A stretch of DNA of 64,000 nucleotides from Verrucomicrobiota bacterium (lineage in GTDB: Bacteria > Verrucomicrobiota > Verrucomicrobiia > Opitutales > UBA953). The stretch spans positions 1-64,000 of the forward strand of contig BJHS01000001.1 of NCBI GenBank assembly GCA_014193315.1, in the 5' to 3' direction. Positions 25,879 through 35,317 of this stretch are shown piece by piece. Numbering within the stretch: position 1 is the first letter of the stretch; every line of letters starts with the position of its first letter. A program made the position numbers and the translations under genes. Under the pieces are notes generated by a model. It saw nothing but the letters and a program-made list of their open reading frames with translations. It made no database searches and was not told the origin of the DNA.

Positions 25879-27555
25879 ATGGCCGACGAAAAAGTGATCT
25901 TCACTATGACGGGGGTGACCAAGTCCTTCGAGAAGAAGCCGGTCTTCCGCGATATTTCCCTCTCCTATTTCTTCGGCGCCAAAATCGGGGTCCTCGGTCT
26001 CAATGGTTCCGGCAAGTCGACCCTGCTGAAGATCATGGCCGGCGAGGATCGGGAATTCGATGGCGCAATCAGCCAGGTTCCGGGCTACACCTTGGGGTAT
26101 CTCGCGCAGGAACCGCGACTGGATGAGCATCTCACCGTGTTGGAGTGCGTGATGCAGGCCGCCGCCGAGATGAAGGCCCTGCTCGAGGAGTACGACGACA
26201 CTTTCATCAAGGTCTCCGAGACCGACGACGCGAAGGAGCAGGAGCAGATCCTCGCCCGCCAAGGCGAGATCCAGTCCATCCTCGACGCCCGCGGCGGCTG
26301 GGATCTCGACGCCCGGATCGAGATGGCGATGGAAGCGTTGCGCTGCCCGCCGCCCGACGTCAAGGTCGCCGGCTTGTCCGGCGGCGAGAAACGCCGCGTT
26401 GCCTTGTGCCGGCTGCTCCTGATGGAGCCGGATATCCTCTTGTTGGATGAACCGACGAACCACCTCGACGCCGATACGGTCGGCTGGTTGGAGCGTCACC
26501 TTCAGGCTTACAAAGGCACGGTCATCGCGATCACGCACGACCGCTATTTCCTCGATAATGTCGCGGGTTGGATCCTGGAACTGGACCGCGGTCGCGGGAT
26601 CCCGTGGAAGGGAAACTACTCGTCTTGGTTGGAGCAGAAGCGGCGGCGACTGGAGATGGAGGAGAAGCAGTCCGCCGCCCGTTCCCGCTCGCTGGAACGT
26701 GAACGGGAATGGGCCGCCTCCTCGCCCAAGGCGCGGGTGGCCAAGAACAAGGCCCGTCTGCGTTCCTACGAGCAGATGCTGACGCAGGACCAAGGCGCCC
26801 AGGAGAAGGCCGCCGAAATCTGGATCCCGCCTGGCCCGCGCCTTGGCGGCGCCGTCATCGAGGCCCGTGGGCTCACCAAGGGCTTCGGCGACCGTATCCT
26901 GATGGAAGATGTCCATTTCAGCCTGCCCGCGGGCGGGATCGTCGGCATTGTCGGGCCCAACGGGGCCGGCAAGACCACGCTTTTCCGAATGATCACCGGG
27001 CAGGAGAAGCCCGACCGGGGTACCTTGACGTTGGGCGACACGGTCAAGCTCGCCTATGTCGACCAGACGCGCGACGCGTTACCCGCGGACAAGCCGCTCT
27101 GGGAGGCGATCTCCGACGGGCAGGAGATGGTGCACCTCGGCAAGATCTTGGTTCCGGCGCGCGCCTATGCGGCTCGCTTCGGCTTCACCGGGGACGTCCA
27201 GCAACGGAAGGTCGGCATCATGTCCGGCGGGGAGCGCAACCGCATTCACCTCGCGCGCTTGATCAAGGCGGGCGCCAACGTCCTCCTCCTCGATGAGCCG
27301 ACCAATGACCTCGACGTGAACACGATTCGCGCGCTGGAGGACGCCCTCGAGGGGTTCGCCGGTTGCGCCGTCATCATCACGCACGACCGCTGGTTCCTCG
27401 ATCGGGTCGCCACCCACATCATGGCCTTCGAGGACGAAGGCCGGATTGTCTGGCATGAGGGCAATTACGGGGACTACCTCGAAGACCGCCGTAAGCGTCT
27501 CGGGTTGGAGTCGGACACCCCGCGTCGTCCCAAGTACCGCCGCCTCACGCGCTGA
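25879..27555 (+). CDS. ettA: Energy-dependent translational throttle protein EttA (ABC-F ATPase)
   Basis: 558 aa from ATG at 25879; a GTG 18 nt upstream is less likely because EttA starts near the first strand (VIFTMTGVTKSF). It has two ABC cassettes: Walker A GLNGSGKSTLL and GPNGAGKTTLF, signature motifs LSGGEKRRVAL and MSGGERNRIHL, and Walker B LLLDEPTNHLD and LLLDEPTNDLD. There is no membrane segment. The cassettes are joined by the charged ABC-F linker (RSRSLEREREWAA). Length matches EttA. It gates the first elongation step according to ATP/ADP on the ribosome. It is divergent from nusA, and its end overlaps malQ by 11 nt. Confidence 0.95.
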   Translation: MADEKVIFTMTGVTKSFEKKPVFRDISLSYFFGAKIGVLGLNGSGKSTLLKIMAGEDREFDGAISQVPGYTLGYLAQEPRLDEHLTVLECVMQAAAEMKALLEEYDDTFIKVSETDDAKEQEQILARQGEIQSILDARGGWDLDARIEMAMEALRCPPPDVKVAGLSGGEKRRVALCRLLLMEPDILLLDEPTNHLDADTVGWLERHLQAYKGTVIAITHDRYFLDNVAGWILELDRGRGIPWKGNYSSWLEQKRRRLEMEEKQSAARSRSLEREREWAASSPKARVAKNKARLRSYEQMLTQDQGAQEKAAEIWIPPGPRLGGAVIEARGLTKGFGDRILMEDVHFSLPAGGIVGIVGPNGAGKTTLFRMITGQEKPDRGTLTLGDTVKLAYVDQTRDALPADKPLWEAISDGQEMVHLGKILVPARAYAARFGFTGDVQQRKVGIMSGGERNRIHLARLIKAGANVLLLDEPTNDLDVNTIRALEDALEGFAGCAVIITHDRWFLDRVATHIMAFEDEGRIVWHEGNYGDYLEDRRKRLGLESDTPRRPKYRRLTR

Positions 27556-29056
27556 GCCGACCGACCTGGGCGAGGGTTGTTCGCCATCCCGCGGCCGCCG
27601 TCGTCAGTTGGTCCAGCTGGGCTGTCGTCAGGCGCCAGCTCCAGTTGCCCTGCGGGTTCCCCGGGGTATTGAAGCGCGTTTCGGCGCCTAGGCCGAGCAG
27701 GTCCTGGGCGGGGACGAAGGCCGCCACGGCCGGAGAGGCGAGCACCGCTTCGATCAACCGCCGCGGCGTCACCGCCGGCCCGTAAAGTTCGCTGAGTCGG
27801 TCGGCTTCCTCCGTCGAGGCTTGGGCGAGCCAGCCGACCAGCGTGTCGTTGTCGTGCGTGCCGGTGTAGGCGATCCGGTCTGCCGGGATATTCGGCGGGT
27901 AGTGCGGGTTGCCGGCCACCTCCCCCCCGAAGCCAAACTGTAGCACCGACATGCCCGGCAGGCCGGCGCTCGTGCGCAAGGTTTCGACCCCGGGGGAAAG
28001 GAGGCCGAGGTCTTCCGCCACGAGCGGGAGATCGCCGAGCGCCGCCGTGAACGCAAGGTCAGGGCCGGCGCACCAGACGCCTTCGCGGGCATTGGGCGCC
28101 CCGGCGGGGACGCTCCAGAAGTCATGGAGCCCGCGGAAATGGTCGATGCGGATGGCGTCGAATAACCCGAGGTCGTGGTGGATTCGGGCCTTCCACCAGG
28201 CGAAGCCATCCGCGGTATGCCGACTCCAGTCGTACAAGGGATTGCCCCAGAGTTGGCCGTCGGCGGCGAAGTAATCCGGCGGCACCCCCGCGACCACCGT
28301 GGGGCGCCCGGCGGCGTCGAGCTGGAAGAGTTCGGGCCGGAATTTTGCGTCGCAGCCGTCGGCCGAAACGTAGATGGGCTCATCGCCAAAAAGCTGGACG
28401 CCCCGGGCATGGGCATAGGCGCGGAGTGCCCGCCATTGCTCGGCGAAGAGGAATTGGAGCGCCGCCGCCGCATCCCGGGCGGAGCTGTCGGGGGCGAGGT
28501 CGTTCCAGGTGGCGGGTGCGGTGAAGCCGTGGGCTTCGCGGAGTGCCGCGAAAAGGGTCCAAGCATCGAGCCAGCCCGCTTGCTCCTGACGGAAGCGGGC
28601 GAAGGCGCCGTCGTTCGCCAGGGCGGTGGCGGCGCGGCGACCTACCCGATCGAGCAGCGGGCGGAGCCCCGTCCAGAGGTGCCCGAAGTCGACCGCCCCG
28701 CTGGCGGGCCGGTGGACTTCCGCGACCTCGGCCGCGGTGACGAGCCCACGCTCGGTGAGGTCCGTCAGGTCGAGGAGGTAAGGATTCCCCGCGAAGACGG
28801 AGAGCGCTTGATAAGGGGAGTCGCCGTAGCCGGTCGGGCCCAGCGGGCAGACTTGCCACCAGCCGAAGCCACCTGCGTCCAGGGCGTCCACCAAGCGGCG
28901 GGCTTCGCTGCCCAGGGAGCCGACCGGTCCCGGGCCGGGCAAGGCGGTTACGTGCAGCAAGACCCCGGCGGTCCGCCGGGGAAAGGCGCGACACCGGAAT
29001 GGAGGAAGCTCCGCCCGCCTCGCCGTGGGGTCGTCGGGCGTCGGTCGGTCGGGCAT
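27545..29056 (-). CDS. malQ: 4-alpha-glucanotransferase (GH77)
   Basis: 503 aa. The GH77 barrel is clear: RTAGVLLHVTALPG at the N-terminus and GFGWWQVCPLGPTGYGDSPYQ. The nucleophile Asp lies in DAIRIDHFRGL (about 303), the acid/base Glu in VAEDLG (about 348) and the third Asp in GTHDNDT (about 397). It transfers maltodextrin segments in glycogen or maltose metabolism. Its start follows the SurA-like gene by 1 nt, so it is the last gene of a small-mfd-surA-malQ transcript. No other glycogen gene is nearby. It converges on ettA with an 11-nt overlap. Confidence 0.95.
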   Translation of the reverse strand: MPDRPTPDDPTARRAELPPFRCRAFPRRTAGVLLHVTALPGPGPVGSLGSEARRLVDALDAGGFGWWQVCPLGPTGYGDSPYQALSVFAGNPYLLDLTDLTERGLVTAAEVAEVHRPASGAVDFGHLWTGLRPLLDRVGRRAATALANDGAFARFRQEQAGWLDAWTLFAALREAHGFTAPATWNDLAPDSSARDAAAALQFLFAEQWRALRAYAHARGVQLFGDEPIYVSADGCDAKFRPELFQLDAAGRPTVVAGVPPDYFAADGQLWGNPLYDWSRHTADGFAWWKARIHHDLGLFDAIRIDHFRGLHDFWSVPAGAPNAREGVWCAGPDLAFTAALGDLPLVAEDLGLLSPGVETLRTSAGLPGMSVLQFGFGGEVAGNPHYPPNIPADRIAYTGTHDNDTLVGWLAQASTEEADRLSELYGPAVTPRRLIEAVLASPAVAAFVPAQDLLGLGAETRFNTPGNPQGNWSWRLTTAQLDQLTTAAAGWRTTLAQVGRLSA

Positions 29057-29057
29057 C

Positions 29058-30161
29058 TCAGTTCCCGCGTTCCATTTCGCCGATTTCCCAGTGATGCTTG
29101 GAGCGAAGTTCCTTTAGCCAGACCTCCACGGCGTCTTTTGTCGCCACGGCGCGGAGGCGGGACTCGACTTCGGCCAGCACCTCGGGCTCGCTGAGGGGGG
29201 CGGCACCGGGGGCGCGCCAGCCTTCGCGCCGAAGGATGAACCACACGGTCTTGGCCCCAGGTGTCTCGAATTTCAGCGGGGCCGTGACGCCTTGATCGGG
29301 CAGGCTGCGGATCGCCGCGACAATCCGCTCGTTCAGGCTCGTGACATTCAGCCATCCCGCGTCGCCGCCGCGCGCGGCGAAGTCGTCCGTGCTCACCCAC
29401 TTGGCGAGGTCAGCGAAGGCCTCGACCGGCGTGCCCGCCGGGACGGCGACCTTATGGCGGGCGAGGGTGGCGGCGATCTTCTCGGGGTGGGCGGCGGCCG
29501 CGGCCCAGTCGGCGGCCCGCCGGTCGGCGGCCGCGGCATCCTCGGCCGCGCCTTGGGTGATCGTGATCTGGCGGAAGTGGACCTGCTCCGCGCGGGTGAA
29601 GAGCGAGGGGTTCGTCGCGTAAAATTCCTGGGCCCGGCCGGGTCCCACCTCGGCCGCGGCGCGGCGGACTTGACCGATCATGTAATCGACGATGATGCGT
29701 TCCTCGATGAACTTCCGGTAGGAGAGCGGGGTCAGGCCGCGGGTCCGCAAGGAGGCGACGAAGCGGTTGCGGTCACCCGCGAAGTCGCGGCGGATCGTGT
29801 CCTCGATGTCGGCGTCGATGAAGGAATCGGGCAACCTCGAGCGTTCCGACTTGAACTCGGCGACGATGAGTTGGCGATCGCGGGCGCCGTCGACCATCTC
29901 CTTGTGCGCGGTCTGGAGTTTGAGGAAAAAGTCTTGTTCCGACATCTCGGGCGTCCGGAGCTGATTGAGCATCGGCTCCAATTGGCGCCGAATATCCGAG
30001 TAGATGATCGGCGTGCCGGCGGCGGTGGCGATGACCTTGTCCCTATTGGTCTCGGCCCACCGTATCGCCGCGGTCTCTTCGAGCGTGGGTTTGCGCAATA
30101 CCTGGGCGGGGGCGAGGGGGACGCCCAGCAGCAGGGCGGCGGAAAGGAGCGGGAGTTTCAT
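29058..30161 (-). CDS. SurA/PpiC-like periplasmic peptidyl-prolyl isomerase
   Basis: 367 aa from ATG at 30161, which overlaps the mfd stop as ATGA. A signal peptide (about 1-19, LLGVPLAPAQ) leads into a SurA-type N-terminal chaperone region (VIATAAGTPIIYSDIRRQL; then LIVAEFKSERSRLPDSFIDADIEDTI). A parvulin-like domain (about 205-320, starting EQVHFRQITI) follows. Family members chaperone outer-membrane proteins. The parvulin domain carries Ala-rich inserts and the catalytic residues are hard to place, so isomerase activity is uncertain. It is translationally coupled to mfd, a pairing that is not functionally obvious. Confidence 0.85.
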   Translation of the reverse strand: MKLPLLSAALLLGVPLAPAQVLRKPTLEETAAIRWAETNRDKVIATAAGTPIIYSDIRRQLEPMLNQLRTPEMSEQDFFLKLQTAHKEMVDGARDRQLIVAEFKSERSRLPDSFIDADIEDTIRRDFAGDRNRFVASLRTRGLTPLSYRKFIEERIIVDYMIGQVRRAAAEVGPGRAQEFYATNPSLFTRAEQVHFRQITITQGAAEDAAAADRRAADWAAAAAHPEKIAATLARHKVAVPAGTPVEAFADLAKWVSTDDFAARGGDAGWLNVTSLNERIVAAIRSLPDQGVTAPLKFETPGAKTVWFILRREGWRAPGAAPLSEPEVLAEVESRLRAVATKDAVEVWLKELRSKHHWEIGEMERGN

Positions 30162-33100
30162 CGGTCGGCGGGCGCGGGCAATCGCGACAGAAAGCCGCGG
30201 ATTTCCTTTAGTTTCCGCAGGGGGTCCTGCACGGTCAAGCGGGGAAAGCGGTTCCCGATCAGGATCGGGGTCGGGGGGCGTCCTCGCCCGGCCTGTTCGC
30301 AGCGCAGCAGCGGCCCGTCGGTCGAGACGGTCACGACCTGCCGCGCTTCCGCCAGGCAGCGGATCTCCGCCAGACCCAGCAAGGCTTCGGCTTCCGGTGG
30401 GAGCTTCCCGTAACGGTCCCGGAGCGAGTCGCGGAGCTCGGCGACCTCGGCGCCGTCCAGCGCCATGGCCACGCGCCGGAAGGCCTCGATGCGAAGCCGG
30501 GTCTCGGGGATCCAGTCGGAGGGCAGCGTCGCGGTGAGCAGGGTCACGTCGCGGCCGCTGGTCGGCTCGGTGCCGAGCGCGGCCTGGGTGTGGTCGATGA
30601 AGTCCAGCTGGACTTCGCACCGGTCGATGATCGCCCCTTTGTCGCCCCGCAGCTTGGCCACGCTGCGTCGCAGGAGCTGGCAGTAGAGGTCGAAGCCGAC
30701 TTTGGCCACGTGGCCGCTCTGGGCTGCGCCAAGGATATTGCCCGCGCCGCGTAGCTCAAGGTCGCGCATCGCGATCCGGAAGCCGGCGCCGAGCTGGTTG
30801 TACTGGCGGATCGCCGAGAGCCGCCGGTGCGCGGTCCCGACGAGGGCGGCGTGTCGGTGCAGGAAAAGGTAGGCGTAGGCCTGGCGGTTGAAGCGCCCGA
30901 CCCGCCCGCGGAGTTGGTAGAGTTGGGCGAGGCCGAAGCGATCGGCGCCTTCGATGATCAGGGTATTGCAGTTGGGGATATCCAGTCCCGTCTCGATGAT
31001 CGTCGTGCAGACGAGGATGTCGAAGTCGCCGGCGACGAAGGCGGCCATCGTCTCCTCGAGCTCGCCGGCCCCCATCTGGCCGTGCCCGACGACGATTCGC
31101 GCTTTGGGCAGGAGGGCCGCGAGCCGCTCCGCCACGCCCCGAATCGTCTCGACCCGGTTGTGCAGGTAGAAGACTTGGCCGCCGCGGGCGAGCTCGGCTT
31201 TCACGGCGTCCCGCACGAGTTTCTCGTCGTAGCTGCGGACGATGGTGCGGATGGGGAGGCGTTCGCGTGGCGGGGTCTCGATGACGCTGAGGTCGCGGGC
31301 GCCCACGAGCGCGAGGTAGAGCGTCCGCGGGATCGGGGTGGCGCTCATGGCGAGGACATCGACCTCGGAGCGCAGCTGCTTCAGGCGCTCCTTGTGGCGG
31401 ACGCCGAAGCGGTGCTCCTCGTCGATGATGACGAGGCCGAGTTTACCGAAGCTCGTGCCGTCCGCAAGGAGGGCGTGCGTCCCCACGACGAGGTCGACGG
31501 TGCCGGCCGCGGCCCGCGCCCGGACGTCGGCCTTCTGCTTGGCGGTGCGGTAGCCGCTGAGCAGTTCGACGGAGACCGGCCAGCGCGCGAGGCGCTCCTT
31601 GAAACTCTCGAAATGCTGCTGGGCGAGTACCGTCGTCGGGGCGAGGATGGCGACCTGGCGGCCGCCCAGCACGCACTTGAAGGCGGCGCGGAGGGCCACC
31701 TCGGTCTTGCCGAACCCGACGTCCCCGCTGACCAGTCGATCCATGGGGGCGGCGCGTTCGAGGTCGCTCTTCACGTCGGCGATGGCCCGGGCTTGGTCCG
31801 GCGTCTCGCGGTGGGGGAAGGAACGTTCGAATTCCCCCATCCAAGGGTTGTCCGCATCCCGCGGGTGGGCGATGCCCGGCTTGGTCGAGCGCTCCGCCTG
31901 CATCGCGAGCAATTGCGCCGCTAGGTCCGTGGTCGCCTGCTCGGCGGCCTTGCGGGACTTTTCCCACCCGCCGCCGCCGAGTTTGGAGAGCTTCGGTTGC
32001 GTCCGGCCGATGCCGATGTAGCGGGAGAGCAGGTGCGATTCTCGGACTGGCAGGTGTAACCTCGACTTCTCGGCGAACTCCAGCTCGATGAAGTCCTCGG
32101 TGCGGCCGTTGTGCGCGTGCGCCTGGATGCCACGGAAGAGGCAGATGCCTTGCGTGGCGTGCACGAGCGCATCGCCATGCGCCACTTCCCCGAAGTCCAG
32201 GGCCCGGCCGATGGCCGCGCGGACCGCGGTGCGGCGGCGGGGTAGCGAGGCCAGCGGGCGTTTGCGTCGACCGAAGAGCTCGCGTTCCGTGAGCAGCACC
32301 AGCCCGTCCTTCAGCAGGCCGGGTAGCTTGCCCGGGGCCACGAGGATGCCGCCGCCAAAGCGACCGGCGCAGATGCGTGGTTTAAAGCCGCGGATCCCGG
32401 CCGCCGCGACGTCCGCCGTCAGCCGGTCGACGGAGCCTTCCGTATCGCCCGCGAGCAGGCAGGGGCGGCCGTCCTTGGCGAGGGCGGCCGCGGCGCGCAG
32501 CAGCGCCGGGCGGGCTTCCGCCCCATCCGTCGCCGCGCCGATGAGCAACGACTCGGCGGGGAGGCATTCGAGCGGCGTGCCGACGTAGCCCGCCGGGGTG
32601 TCGTCGGTTTCCGCCAGCACGAGTTCCTCGAGCGGGGTGTCGTGCCAGGTCAAGCAAAGCGGGTCGTCCTGGCATTGGTCGATGGTCACGATCAGCGCGC
32701 CGCGCGGGAGGTGGCGGAAGAACGGGGCCTCGGCGAGCGTGCCCGTCCCATCGCTGGGCGCGCAGATCACGAGCCCTTCGACCTCGCCCTCGCTGCGTTG
32801 CGTGGCGGGATCGAAGGGTCGCAGGGATTCGACCGTGTCGCCGAAAAGATCGATGCGGACCGGCATCTGCGCGTTGAGCGGGTAGACGTCGAGGATCCCG
32901 CCGCGCAGGGCATATTCGCCCGGCTGCTCGCAGAGCGCCTCGTGGTCGTAACCGAACTCGGTCGCGAGCCGATGAGCGAAGTCGCGCAGGGCGAGCCGGT
33001 CGCCCTTGCGGATGACGAGTTCGGCGCGGGCGACGGCTTCCGGGGCGGGGGTGCGGCGCGCGAGCGATGCCGGGGTGCAGGCGATGAGCAGTGGTCGCCG

Positions 33101-33412
33101 GGTATCGTGACCGCCGTGGCGCAGCGCCGCGAGCACCCCTAGAAGGTCGCAGTCCGCTTCGAAGGCCGGCACCGCCGCGTCCGCCTCGGTCAGGGTGCGG
33201 GCGACCGGGGTGGCGGCGTTGAGCAAGGTCAGTAATTGGGCGGTCTCCTCGGCCAGGGTTTCTGCCGCGCCGAGGTTCGAGGCTAGCAGCACGATCACGG
33301 CCCGGTCCGCCGCCTCCGAGCAGGTCACGGCCGCCTGGGCGTGCGCGGGCACGCCGGTCAGGGCTCGGCGTGGCTGGGCGGGCATGTTGTCATCCAGCCG
33401 GGAAGTCCCCAT
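30158..33412 (-). CDS. mfd: Transcription-repair coupling factor Mfd
   Basis: 1084 aa from ATG at 33412; ATG at 33385 is an alternative. The order is a UvrB-homology region (GGILDVYPLNAQMPVRIDLFGD), the RNAP-interaction domain, the RecG-like translocase with Walker A GDVGFGKTEVALR (about 560) and DEEH (about 662), motif RTLYLALVGARDLSVI, helicase motif VI QLRGRVGR, and the TRCF C-terminal domain. It displaces stalled RNA polymerase and recruits UvrA. It is preceded by a small protein and coupled to the SurA-like gene. Confidence 0.97.
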   Translation of the reverse strand: MGTSRLDDNMPAQPRRALTGVPAHAQAAVTCSEAADRAVIVLLASNLGAAETLAEETAQLLTLLNAATPVARTLTEADAAVPAFEADCDLLGVLAALRHGGHDTRRPLLIACTPASLARRTPAPEAVARAELVIRKGDRLALRDFAHRLATEFGYDHEALCEQPGEYALRGGILDVYPLNAQMPVRIDLFGDTVESLRPFDPATQRSEGEVEGLVICAPSDGTGTLAEAPFFRHLPRGALIVTIDQCQDDPLCLTWHDTPLEELVLAETDDTPAGYVGTPLECLPAESLLIGAATDGAEARPALLRAAAALAKDGRPCLLAGDTEGSVDRLTADVAAAGIRGFKPRICAGRFGGGILVAPGKLPGLLKDGLVLLTERELFGRRKRPLASLPRRRTAVRAAIGRALDFGEVAHGDALVHATQGICLFRGIQAHAHNGRTEDFIELEFAEKSRLHLPVRESHLLSRYIGIGRTQPKLSKLGGGGWEKSRKAAEQATTDLAAQLLAMQAERSTKPGIAHPRDADNPWMGEFERSFPHRETPDQARAIADVKSDLERAAPMDRLVSGDVGFGKTEVALRAAFKCVLGGRQVAILAPTTVLAQQHFESFKERLARWPVSVELLSGYRTAKQKADVRARAAAGTVDLVVGTHALLADGTSFGKLGLVIIDEEHRFGVRHKERLKQLRSEVDVLAMSATPIPRTLYLALVGARDLSVIETPPRERLPIRTIVRSYDEKLVRDAVKAELARGGQVFYLHNRVETIRGVAERLAALLPKARIVVGHGQMGAGELEETMAAFVAGDFDILVCTTIIETGLDIPNCNTLIIEGADRFGLAQLYQLRGRVGRFNRQAYAYLFLHRHAALVGTAHRRLSAIRQYNQLGAGFRIAMRDLELRGAGNILGAAQSGHVAKVGFDLYCQLLRRSVAKLRGDKGAIIDRCEVQLDFIDHTQAALGTEPTSGRDVTLLTATLPSDWIPETRLRIEAFRRVAMALDGAEVAELRDSLRDRYGKLPPEAEALLGLAEIRCLAEARQVVTVSTDGPLLRCEQAGRGRPPTPILIGNRFPRLTVQDPLRKLKEIRGFLSRLPAPADR

Positions 33413-33429
33413 GCGTCAAACCCAACCCC

Positions 33430-33669
33430 TCACTTCAGGACTTCGCCGGCCTCGATGAACCAGTCGCGGGCGTTGCTGAGGTCGCCTTCGATGAGATGGA
33501 GGAGCGCGTGGATCCAAGCGCCGGTCGGCGTCTCGGTGTTCTGGTCGATGAGGTGGGCCTGTTCCCAGTCGCCGCGGCGGGTGAACCAGAGGGCGCGGCC
33601 CTCGGGCGAAAGGTCCGCCGGCGGGACGGCGTCGGCGAGGGCGGAGGCGCTCAACTGGGCCGGGGTCAT
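33430..33669 (-). CDS. Small conserved-looking hypothetical protein upstream of mfd
   Basis: 79 aa with its own ATG, ending 17 nt before mfd on the same strand. It is acidic and Trp-rich, with two helical hairpins (RALWFTRRGDWEQAHLIDQ; then WIHALLHLIEGDLSNARDWF) that look like a TPR-type helix pair. The G-x-x-x-x-A-x-x-W pattern suggests a genuine fold rather than a chance frame. I do not recognise the family. It probably heads the mfd transcript, because a terminator separates it from the gene upstream. Confidence 0.7.
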   Translation of the reverse strand: MTPAQLSASALADAVPPADLSPEGRALWFTRRGDWEQAHLIDQNTETPTGAWIHALLHLIEGDLSNARDWFIEAGEVLK

Positions 33670-33704
33670 CGGGTGAAGTTGGTTCGGGCGGGGAGAGCGG
33701 GCAA

Positions 33705-33732
33705 TAAAAAGGGCCGCGTTTACACGCGGCCC
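33705..33732 (-). terminator. Rho-independent terminator of the 92-aa secreted protein gene
   Basis: On the minus strand an 8-bp stem GGGCCGCG/CGCGGCCC with a 6-nt loop is followed by TTTTT. It lies 22 nt after the stop at 33755 and before the start of the mfd transcript. Confidence 0.9.
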
Positions 33733-33754
33733 TCGTTGGAGAATCCTGGAAGGA

Positions 33755-34033
33755 TTACTTGGCGGCGGCGACGGAAAGAGCCTTGCTCTTCGCGTGCACC
33801 GAGACTTCGACGGTCACAGCCTTGCCGACGAGGTCCTTGACGGCGTCAGCACCCTTGGTCTCAGGGGTGAGGGTGACCTTGGTGGCCTTGCCTTCCTTGG
33901 GGGTGATGGTCAGCTCCTTGGTCTTCTCGTCGAAGGACTTGAGGGTGCCTTCGGCGGTGGAGGTCTTACCGCAGCCGGCCTGAGCGGAGGCGGCGAGGGC
34001 GAGGGCGGCGAGGATCGTGAGGGTGTTCTTCAT
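33755..34033 (-). CDS. Small secreted hypothetical protein
   Basis: 92 aa from ATG at 34033. A clean signal peptide (1-19, LAALALAASAQA) precedes a 70-residue, Lys/Thr-rich, beta-looking domain (GTLKSFDEKTKELTITPKEGK; then VGKAVTVEVSVHA). The pattern recalls small OB-like secreted proteins in which a metal or hydroxide equilibrium term repeats, but I cannot name a family. It has its own terminator and is divergent from the HupE-like gene, so it is likely monocistronic. The strong terminator suggests high expression. Confidence 0.8.
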   Translation of the reverse strand: MKNTLTILAALALAASAQAGCGKTSTAEGTLKSFDEKTKELTITPKEGKATKVTLTPETKGADAVKDLVGKAVTVEVSVHAKSKALSVAAAK

Positions 34034-34153
34034 GGTAGGGTTGGGTTGAGGTTCTTTTGCTGTGGCTTTGGCGGCAGAAAGCAACCCGACAATGGGGGTT
34101 GAATCCCATGCCGGGCCTCCCATCTTGCCCGAATGGACGGGCTCGTTCGGCTT

Positions 34154-35308
34154 ATGAAACCTTGGCTAATCGGCGTTTTATGCCTCTTTTCGGCGGTTGC
34201 CGGGGCTCATTCCATCCCGGAAATCCCTGTCCACGGCCGTTTTCACACTGACGGCACGGCGGAGATTTCCATCGAGATCAACCCCCGTAACTGGGAAGCG
34301 ACCCCTTCCGAGGCGCCCTCCTTGGAGCAGAAGGTCTGGGCGAAACTGACGCCGGCACAGCAGGCGGAACTGATTCGCAAGGCGCAGGAGTATATCGCCC
34401 GGGCCGTCGAGTTTACCTTTGAGCCCTTGGGGCGGGTGCAGCCTGACTTCGTCTTCACGTTCGGGGCGGAGGATGGTAAGCCGCTTTACAAGCCGGACGA
34501 TGCGGTGGTCATGGTCGGGCGCTGGAAGACGCGGGTGCCCGCCGGGCTGACCGGCTGGAAGGTCCGCTCCTTGCCTGGGCATAAGGTCTCGGTGCTCTTC
34601 ATCAATACGGTGAACGGCACGCCCCACCCCCGGGTGGAGACCCTCTTCCCCGGCGAAGTGAGTTTCACGCTCAATCTGGCCGGGTTGACCGTCGCCCGTC
34701 CCGAGGGCCCTTCCGCGGGTAGCGTGCCGGCAACCGGCGGGGACCATGATGGTTGGAGCGTCTTCCTTAATTTTCTGCGCTTCGGCTTCCATCATGTCCT
34801 GCCCGAGGGGTTTGACCATATCCTGTTCGTGCTGGGGTTGTTCCTGCTGAGCCGGTCTTGGAAGCCCATGGTCACCCAGGTCACCGCTTTCACCTTGGCG
34901 CATTCGGTGACCTTGGCCTTGGCCGCCGCCGGCAAGGTGCACGTTCCTTCCTCCATCGTTGAGCCAGTCATCGCCCTGAGCATCGTCTTCCTGGCCCTGG
35001 AGAATATCTTCTTCCCGCGATACCGCCCTTGGCGCCTGTTCGTCGTCTTTGTCTTCGGCGCCATCCACGGGCTCGGCTTCGCCAGCGGGTTGAGCGAGAA
35101 GCCCATCCCGACCGGCTCCTTCCTGGCGGCCCTCACGGGCTTCAATGTCGGGGTGGAATGCGCCCAGCTTGCCATCCTCTCTCTGGCGCTCGCGGCGACC
35201 TGCTGGCTGCGCGATGAGGCGAAGTACCGCCGGTGGGTGGTGATCCCCGCGTCGGTGGTCATCGCCCTCGCCGGCCTCTGGTGGGCGGTTGAGCGCCTCC
35301 GGGTTTAA
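34154..35308 (+). CDS. HupE/UreJ_2-family membrane protein with secreted N-terminal domain
   Basis: 384 aa from ATG at 34154. A signal peptide (to about 18, ends AGAHS) precedes a soluble domain of about 190 residues with beta strands. The C-terminal HupE/UreJ_2 domain (about 210-384) has six membrane segments and the motifs FHHVLPEGFDHILFVLGLF, TAFTLAHSVTLALA, VEPVIALSIVFLALEN and GAIHGLGFASGL. The conserved His and Asp residues suggest metal transport, as HupE proteins are linked to nickel; the metal is unknown. It converges on the ATPase gene with a 9-nt gap. Confidence 0.9.
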   Translation: MKPWLIGVLCLFSAVAGAHSIPEIPVHGRFHTDGTAEISIEINPRNWEATPSEAPSLEQKVWAKLTPAQQAELIRKAQEYIARAVEFTFEPLGRVQPDFVFTFGAEDGKPLYKPDDAVVMVGRWKTRVPAGLTGWKVRSLPGHKVSVLFINTVNGTPHPRVETLFPGEVSFTLNLAGLTVARPEGPSAGSVPATGGDHDGWSVFLNFLRFGFHHVLPEGFDHILFVLGLFLLSRSWKPMVTQVTAFTLAHSVTLALAAAGKVHVPSSIVEPVIALSIVFLALENIFFPRYRPWRLFVVFVFGAIHGLGFASGLSEKPIPTGSFLAALTGFNVGVECAQLAILSLALAATCWLRDEAKYRRWVVIPASVVIALAGLWWAVERLRV

Positions 35309-35317
35309 GTCCCTCGC

